NCBI GenBank assembly: GCA_011525915.1
Contig: WYBM01000012.1
Location: 62,001-126,000, forward strand
Direction: 5' to 3'
Source: Ardenticatenaceae bacterium
GTDB taxonomy: Bacteria; Chloroflexota; Anaerolineae; Promineifilales; Promineifilaceae
DNA: 64,000 bases
The notes beneath the pieces are model-generated. The model did no database searches. It saw only the letters and a list, made by a program, of their open reading frames with translations, and had not been told where the DNA came from. Of the stretch, positions 60,009 through 64,000 are shown one piece after another (position 1 is the first letter of the stretch; each line of letters opens with the position of its first letter). Both the position numbers and the translations under genes were made by a program.

Positions 60009-61498
60009 GCTTCTTTCCTCGACTTTATCCCATTGACAAAGACACTTTTACTACTGACAGTTGGCTGTTCCTCATAGCGATTTGCCTGTGCCAGGACTAC
60101 TCCACAAATTGTCCATACCGGCACAGTCAAACGCGATACCTCCAGCCAATTGCCCAAAAATCCCATTTGCAGAGTCAGTACCATAGCTACCAACACCCAG
60201 CGGGCCAGAATCGCTACCGTATCTTGCCCGGCGCCTCGCCGCCAGCAAATATGAATTGCCTTGAAATACATCAGCAAAACCAAAAACAGGCCTGGCAAAC
60301 CCAATTCTGCCGGCAGCCCCAGGTAAGTAAACCAGGGAGAAGCCGTTGTCGCTGCCCCAAAAGCAAACCGGCCCAAAACCGGGAAAACGTACCGCAAAGA
60401 AACATCAGTGACATACGGTTCAGAAGGAACCAAACGGCGGTAAATTTTATTGGCCGTCTCCTGTTCACCAATGATAGAAAAAGTTTGAAAGCCACGCGTG
60501 GCGAATGTGCCCGGCCCGGTACCGGTGAGCAGAACCTGTGGCTGCTCGATGACAAGTTCGCCCAAATTTAACACTGCCTGCGTTTTCCCGGCGGCAATCA
60601 CTTCATCTGTGCGGCTGGTAATTTGCAAAACATCGCCATACTTAAGTTCTGGGAAAGTGTTGTTGATAACCAACAGCAACACCCAAAATAGACTCATCCC
60701 CACAACCGCCTTTAGCACCATGCCCTGCGCCTTCCGGTTGACAATAATATACGCCAACCCCCACGTCAGGACGGCAAAAGGAATGAGGGCCCGGAATTGG
60801 GCCAGCAGAATGATGAAGACGATGAGCACCTGTAAAAGCAAAGCGCCCATAAAGCGTAAGCCCTTGTACCGTGACGTGGCTGGGAGCGACAAAATCAGAA
60901 CGTTCCAGGCCAACAGCAGAAACACCAATTGGTAGGCATTATCACCAAACGTACCACTGATAAAATCGGGATTGCGTGTCGCCCAAAAACGGGGCAAATC
61001 CATTGTGATGACTACCAATATTTGCAGCCAGCCCACCAGCCACAACAACTTCAGCAAAAAGCCGGCCACTTCGCGGTTTGGCTGCAATAAATACGCCAAC
61101 CCCATAAACATCAACGGCTCTAAAAAACCGATGACAAACAAGCTCAACGCTCCCAGATGCAGGCGCTGCAGGTTAAACAGGGCTGAAAAACCAGTCATCA
61201 GCAGAAATAGCAGGGCCAGAAGGCCAAACCCCGTACCCTGTTCTGCCCGGGAACGGCTGCGGGTGGCAAAGGCCACATACCCCGCAAAAAGCACCAGCAT
61301 GGGGATGTCCAGGAAGTTCGTCCAATCTGGCAGCAAATCTACTTTCTCGCTAAAAAAACGCGTCAGGTAGCGTTCCAGGATAATCAGCGCCAGCATAAAC
61401 TTGTCCTGGTTAATGCGCCGCCGCTCAATACGAGCCAGCATCGCCGCCCGCTGCCAGGCGCGTATCGTTTGCCAGGAGGTGGAAGTAGAGGCCGTCAC
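60005..61498 (-). CDS. O-antigen ligase/polymerase-family membrane protein 2
   Basis: 497 residues with about 12 membrane spans. A long extracytoplasmic segment between about 300 and 400 contains GTGPGTFATRGFQTF, and later ASPWFTYLGLPAELGLPGLF, the layout of Wzy/WaaL proteins. The other member of this family is at 33178-34551. Start codon overlaps the epimerase stop by 4 bases. Confidence 0.82.
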   Translation of the reverse strand: MTASTSTSWQTIRAWQRAAMLARIERRRINQDKFMLALIILERYLTRFFSEKVDLLPDWTNFLDIPMLVLFAGYVAFATRSRSRAEQGTGFGLLALLFLLMTGFSALFNLQRLHLGALSLFVIGFLEPLMFMGLAYLLQPNREVAGFLLKLLWLVGWLQILVVITMDLPRFWATRNPDFISGTFGDNAYQLVFLLLAWNVLILSLPATSRYKGLRFMGALLLQVLIVFIILLAQFRALIPFAVLTWGLAYIIVNRKAQGMVLKAVVGMSLFWVLLLVINNTFPELKYGDVLQITSRTDEVIAAGKTQAVLNLGELVIEQPQVLLTGTGPGTFATRGFQTFSIIGEQETANKIYRRLVPSEPYVTDVSLRYVFPVLGRFAFGAATTASPWFTYLGLPAELGLPGLFLVLLMYFKAIHICWRRGAGQDTVAILARWVLVAMVLTLQMGFLGNWLEVSRLTVPVWTICGVVLAQANRYEEQPTVSSKSVFVNGIKSRKEA

Positions 61499-62628
61499 CT
61501 GCTAACTGCCTCCACGGGAGGGGCATCTGTCCCCCCAACCAGGGCAGACACAATACGCGGCGCAGCCTGCCCTTCCCAATAAACGGGAAGTTGTGCCTGC
61601 CCACGGCCGTGTCCCTCTAGAACAGAGCGAGCTGCTGCTACTAACGCACCCCGTTCACCCTCTACCAGTCGGTTAGTCCCCATTTCCAGTGTAATCGGGC
61701 GTTCTGTGTTGGGGCGCACTGTCAGGCAAGGTACCTGTAAATAGGTAGCCTCCTCTTGAATGCCGCCAGAGTCCGTAATGATCATTTCTGCCCGCTGCAT
61801 CAGGGCCAGAAAGTCTAAATAGCCCAACGGCTCTAATAGCAGCAATCCAGAAGGAGTAGAAACGTATTGCCATGCGTGCATTCTCTCACGGGTACGCGGG
61901 TGCAGCGGAAAAATAACAGGAATGTGACCGGCGATGTCACCCAGGCCGTCTAAAATCTCCCGCAGTTGGCACCTGTCATCTACATTGGCAGGCCGGTGCA
62001 GTGTCACCAGCACATACCGTTCCAGACCCAACGCTGCCTGTAAGTGGGGCCAACGTTCTTTGGCCACCGGCAGCAGGCGCACCAATGTATCAATCATCAC
62101 ATTGCCTACAAAATGGATCTTTTCCTTCGGTATGCCTTCTCGCCGTAAATTTTCCGTACCGCTTGGTTCGGTCGTAAACAACATATCCGAAAGACGATCC
62201 GTCAGCACCCGATTGATCTCCTCCGGCATCGTCCAATCAAACGAGCGCAGCCCCGCCTCCACATGCGCCACTCGTATACCCAGTTTGGCCGCCACCAGAG
62301 CACAAGCCAGCGTCGAGTTTACGTCGCCAACAACAACAACCCAGTCAGGATTGTGCTCTAACAACACAGGCTCAAACGCCATCATTACCCGCGCCGTTTG
62401 TTGGGCATGGCTGCCAGATCCTACCCCCAGATAAACATCCGGCTGCGGCAACTGTAAATCCTCAAAAAATACGCGAGACATGTTCTCATCATAATGCTGC
62501 CCCGTGTGCACCAGGATCTGCTTACGGATAGCCGGCTGCTGAGCCATCGCCGCCATAATAGGGGCGATCTTCATGAAGTTAGGACGGGCACCGACCACAT
62601 GTAAAATGTTCATATCTGTAAGGGTCAT
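61495..62628 (-). CDS. wecB: UDP-N-acetylglucosamine 2-epimerase (non-hydrolysing)
   Basis: 377 residues (a second in-frame ATG lies at 62613). Hallmarks of the WecB/WbpI family: VVGARPNFMKIAPIMAAM, HTGQHYDENMS, VVGDVNSTLACALVAAK, HVEAGLRSFDWTMPEEINR, and the donor loop DSGGIQEEATYLQVPCLTVR. It interconverts UDP-GlcNAc- and UDP-ManNAc-type sugars. With the adjacent dehydrogenase it could form UDP-ManNAc-uronate, or act last in the diacetamido-mannuronate pathway. Confidence 0.93.
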   Translation of the reverse strand: MTLTDMNILHVVGARPNFMKIAPIMAAMAQQPAIRKQILVHTGQHYDENMSRVFFEDLQLPQPDVYLGVGSGSHAQQTARVMMAFEPVLLEHNPDWVVVVGDVNSTLACALVAAKLGIRVAHVEAGLRSFDWTMPEEINRVLTDRLSDMLFTTEPSGTENLRREGIPKEKIHFVGNVMIDTLVRLLPVAKERWPHLQAALGLERYVLVTLHRPANVDDRCQLREILDGLGDIAGHIPVIFPLHPRTRERMHAWQYVSTPSGLLLLEPLGYLDFLALMQRAEMIITDSGGIQEEATYLQVPCLTVRPNTERPITLEMGTNRLVEGERGALVAAARSVLEGHGRGQAQLPVYWEGQAAPRIVSALVGGTDAPPVEAVSR

Positions 62629-63425
62629 TCGTCCAAAATACCAGAGGTATCTACCACAAAAGGCCTTCCCGCCTGGTTAAAAGTCGGCGTGGCGGCGGTC
62701 ATGCCGGGCACACAAATATGCAGGTGAAAATTGTCAAAGTAACTGTTCGCCTGGGGTACCATGCTGCGTACCCGGAAAGCCAGCCCGGCAGAGGCTGGGC
62801 CGGGAAGAGCACTGTCTGTCCATGTGCCTAATGTCACGCCATTCACAGCCAGCGTAATCTGGTCTCCGTTATGTACCGCCACCAGGTGGTTGGTAGCCGC
62901 ACCGGTATGTATGGCCGCTGACAATGTGTAATCGACAATGTCTGTACTGACGCCATCTTCCCGGCGAATGAGGCGAAACTCTTGTGTTTCGGGCTCCACT
63001 TCAAAGAGATAGTAACGGGGCACTTCGTTATCTTCAACAACTGCGCCAAAGACCAACCCATATAAACCGTCTGCCGTGGGCAGGTCAAAGTGGGCATCCG
63101 CTTCAACCACATAGTTCTCATAAAGCGGGGCCGGGGCAATGGGGCGAAAGAGATACCCGGCCCCAGCCTGGTCAACGTGCATGTAATATTCACCGCTGAC
63201 ATAATCAGTCAGGCCCAGTTGTTGATTGTTCAGAACAACAGGGCCCACCGGCCAGCCGGAATTGGGATCGCCAAACCCGTCAAAGTAATCATTACAGCTC
63301 GTTCGGATGATGGGCAGGTAAACCTGGGGCGTCAGCCCTATCCCTGGTTTTGCCTGGGCCAACGGAATCAGCACCAGCAACATAACGATCATCCCTAAAC
63401 CCCACATACGGCCAGATGGTTTCAT
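62625..63425 (-). CDS. Exported beta-sandwich (concanavalin/LamG-like) protein
   Basis: About 266 residues from ATG 63425, 8 bases after GGAGG; an earlier start at 63473 precedes that site. A signal peptide (about 1-26) is followed by TPQVYLPIIRTSC, the same YLP(I/V)(I/M) motif seen in the other exported proteins. The body (residues 40-235) has Gly/Asp-rich beta strands, e.g. YYMHVDQAGAGYLFRPI, NHLVAVHNGDQITLAVNGV and SYFDNFHLHIC, as in LamG/DUF1080 lectin-like folds. It may bind the polysaccharide. The gene is embedded between wecB and the dehydrogenase gene. Confidence 0.75.
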   Translation of the reverse strand: MKPSGRMWGLGMIVMLLVLIPLAQAKPGIGLTPQVYLPIIRTSCNDYFDGFGDPNSGWPVGPVVLNNQQLGLTDYVSGEYYMHVDQAGAGYLFRPIAPAPLYENYVVEADAHFDLPTADGLYGLVFGAVVEDNEVPRYYLFEVEPETQEFRLIRREDGVSTDIVDYTLSAAIHTGAATNHLVAVHNGDQITLAVNGVTLGTWTDSALPGPASAGLAFRVRSMVPQANSYFDNFHLHICVPGMTAATPTFNQAGRPFVVDTSGILDE

Positions 63426-63483
63426 ACGTTTTCCTCCGTTAACATCGGGCGTACCTGCCCACCACACCTGCAAGGGCCCACCT

Positions 63484-64000
63484 TTACAGGCTCAGAACAC
63501 GGCCGTGGGGCGTCATCCCCTGCATGGCGTTACGTGCATCCACCACCACCGGTGCATGAGCGGCCACCGCCTGCCAATCTACAGCCTGATGATCGGTCAC
63601 AATGACCACACAATCGGCAGATTGTAATGCATCCAGGGTCAGGGGCATGGATTGCAGGTCAAAGCCTTCGTGCGCCAGGTCCGGCACAAACGGATCATGG
63701 TAAGATAATGCCGCGCCTCGGGCCTGTAACAGGTGGATAATGTCCAATGCCGGGCTTTCCCGCATGTCGCTGACGTTGGGTTTGTAGGCCACCCCCAACA
63801 CCAAAATGCGGCTGCCATTAATCGCCTTGCGCTCCTTATTGAGAGCCTCGGCCACCTTATTCACCACATATTCCGGCATAAAACCGTTCACTTCCGCCGC
63901 CAGTTCAATAAAACGCGCCGTGTAATTAAGTGTCTTCAATTTCCAGCTCAGGTAATGGGGATCAATGGGAATACAATGGCCGCCCAGGCCAGGGCCGGGG
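63484..64000 (-). CDS. Nucleotide-sugar 6-dehydrogenase, C-terminal part (cut by window edge)
   Basis: The reading frame continues beyond position 64000, so only the last 170 or so residues are visible. Near the edge is GGHCIPIDPHYLSWK, the catalytic-Cys loop of UDP-glucose/GDP-mannose-dehydrogenase enzymes, in the variant usual for UDP-GlcNAc and UDP-ManNAc 6-dehydrogenases (WbpA/WecC). VLGVAYKPNVSDMRESPALD and DHQAVDW mark the C-terminal UDP-binding domain. It leads the visible polysaccharide cluster and makes its HexNAc-uronic acid. The apparent start at 63939 is only an internal TTG codon. Confidence 0.93.
   Translation of the reverse strand, partial: PGPGLGGHCIPIDPHYLSWKLKTLNYTARFIELAAEVNGFMPEYVVNKVAEALNKERKAINGSRILVLGVAYKPNVSDMRESPALDIIHLLQARGAALSYHDPFVPDLAHEGFDLQSMPLTLDALQSADCVVIVTDHQAVDWQAVAAHAPVVVDARNAMQGMTPHGRVLSL

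Noticed and set aside
63484..63939. Complete 151-residue gene
   Set aside because: The same frame continues to the window edge with the GGHCIPIDPHYL motif; the apparent start is an internal TTG.

Overview
The window looks like a chromosomal segment of an uncultured-type Chloroflexota bacterium, most likely from the Anaerolineae/Caldilineae/Ardenticatenia side. The reasons are the gene repertoire (eukaryotic-type Ser/Thr kinases with an extracytoplasmic tail, CUT1 sugar transport under a ROK regulator, DUF11/PKD surface proteins), exported proteins carrying a YLP(I/V)(I/M) motif, and moderate GC. This is inference from gene style, not from a marker gene. I found no rRNA, tRNA, CRISPR array or transposase, and no gene-free stretch above 300 bases. 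A striking global feature is the palindrome ACGGCCGT: my hand count gives about 87 copies, against about one expected by chance.

Region 1 (1-7.5 kb): an FtsK-like ATPase with a small partner, a REC-GAF-PAS regulator that may be truncated, a family-5 solute-binding protein, then three 16S rRNA methyltransferases on the minus strand (an ArmA/Rmt-like enzyme, RsmE, RsmI). Two inverted copies of a ~95-bp hairpin element sit at the two convergent gene junctions here. Region 2 (7.6-17.7 kb): a PKD/DUF11 surface protein, a bacterial expansin, a tandem Nudix protein, an eight-haem cytochrome c with a small membrane protein, two paralogous membrane Ser/Thr kinases in one operon, and an MscS channel with a lipobox. 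Region 3 (17.8-24.3 kb): a complete-looking sugar uptake locus: ROK regulator with a 13-bp-arm operator, promoter, solute-binding lipoprotein, intra-operon hairpin, two permeases and two Gfo/Idh/MocA dehydrogenases; no ATPase gene is present. Region 4 (24.3-31.8 kb): an 802-residue protein with an HxxxDG acyltransferase-like motif, a beta-propeller lipoprotein, a second and much more RmtB-like 16S rRNA methyltransferase, a divergent tRNA-guanine transglycosylase and an RsmF-type m5C methyltransferase.

Region 5 (31.9-64 kb): one 32-kb unidirectional minus-strand surface-polysaccharide cluster. Read in transcription order, it starts with a nucleotide-sugar 6-dehydrogenase (cut by the window edge) and a UDP-GlcNAc 2-epimerase, followed by polymerase/ligase and flippase, glycosyltransferases, methyltransferases, sugar aminotransferases, two asparagine-synthase-type amidotransferases, a fused alcohol dehydrogenase/Gfo-Idh-MocA enzyme, the priming phosphoglycosyltransferase, WbpD/WbpB-like enzymes, a second O-antigen ligase and a nucleotidyltransferase-fold protein. 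Together these suggest synthesis of a lipid-linked repeat unit containing diacetamido-uronic acid (possibly amidated), with flipping and polymerisation in a Wzx/Wzy-like scheme. The core of this cluster (about 46.3-59.8 kb) is nearly free of the ACGGCCGT motif, which suggests it was acquired more recently than its flanks.
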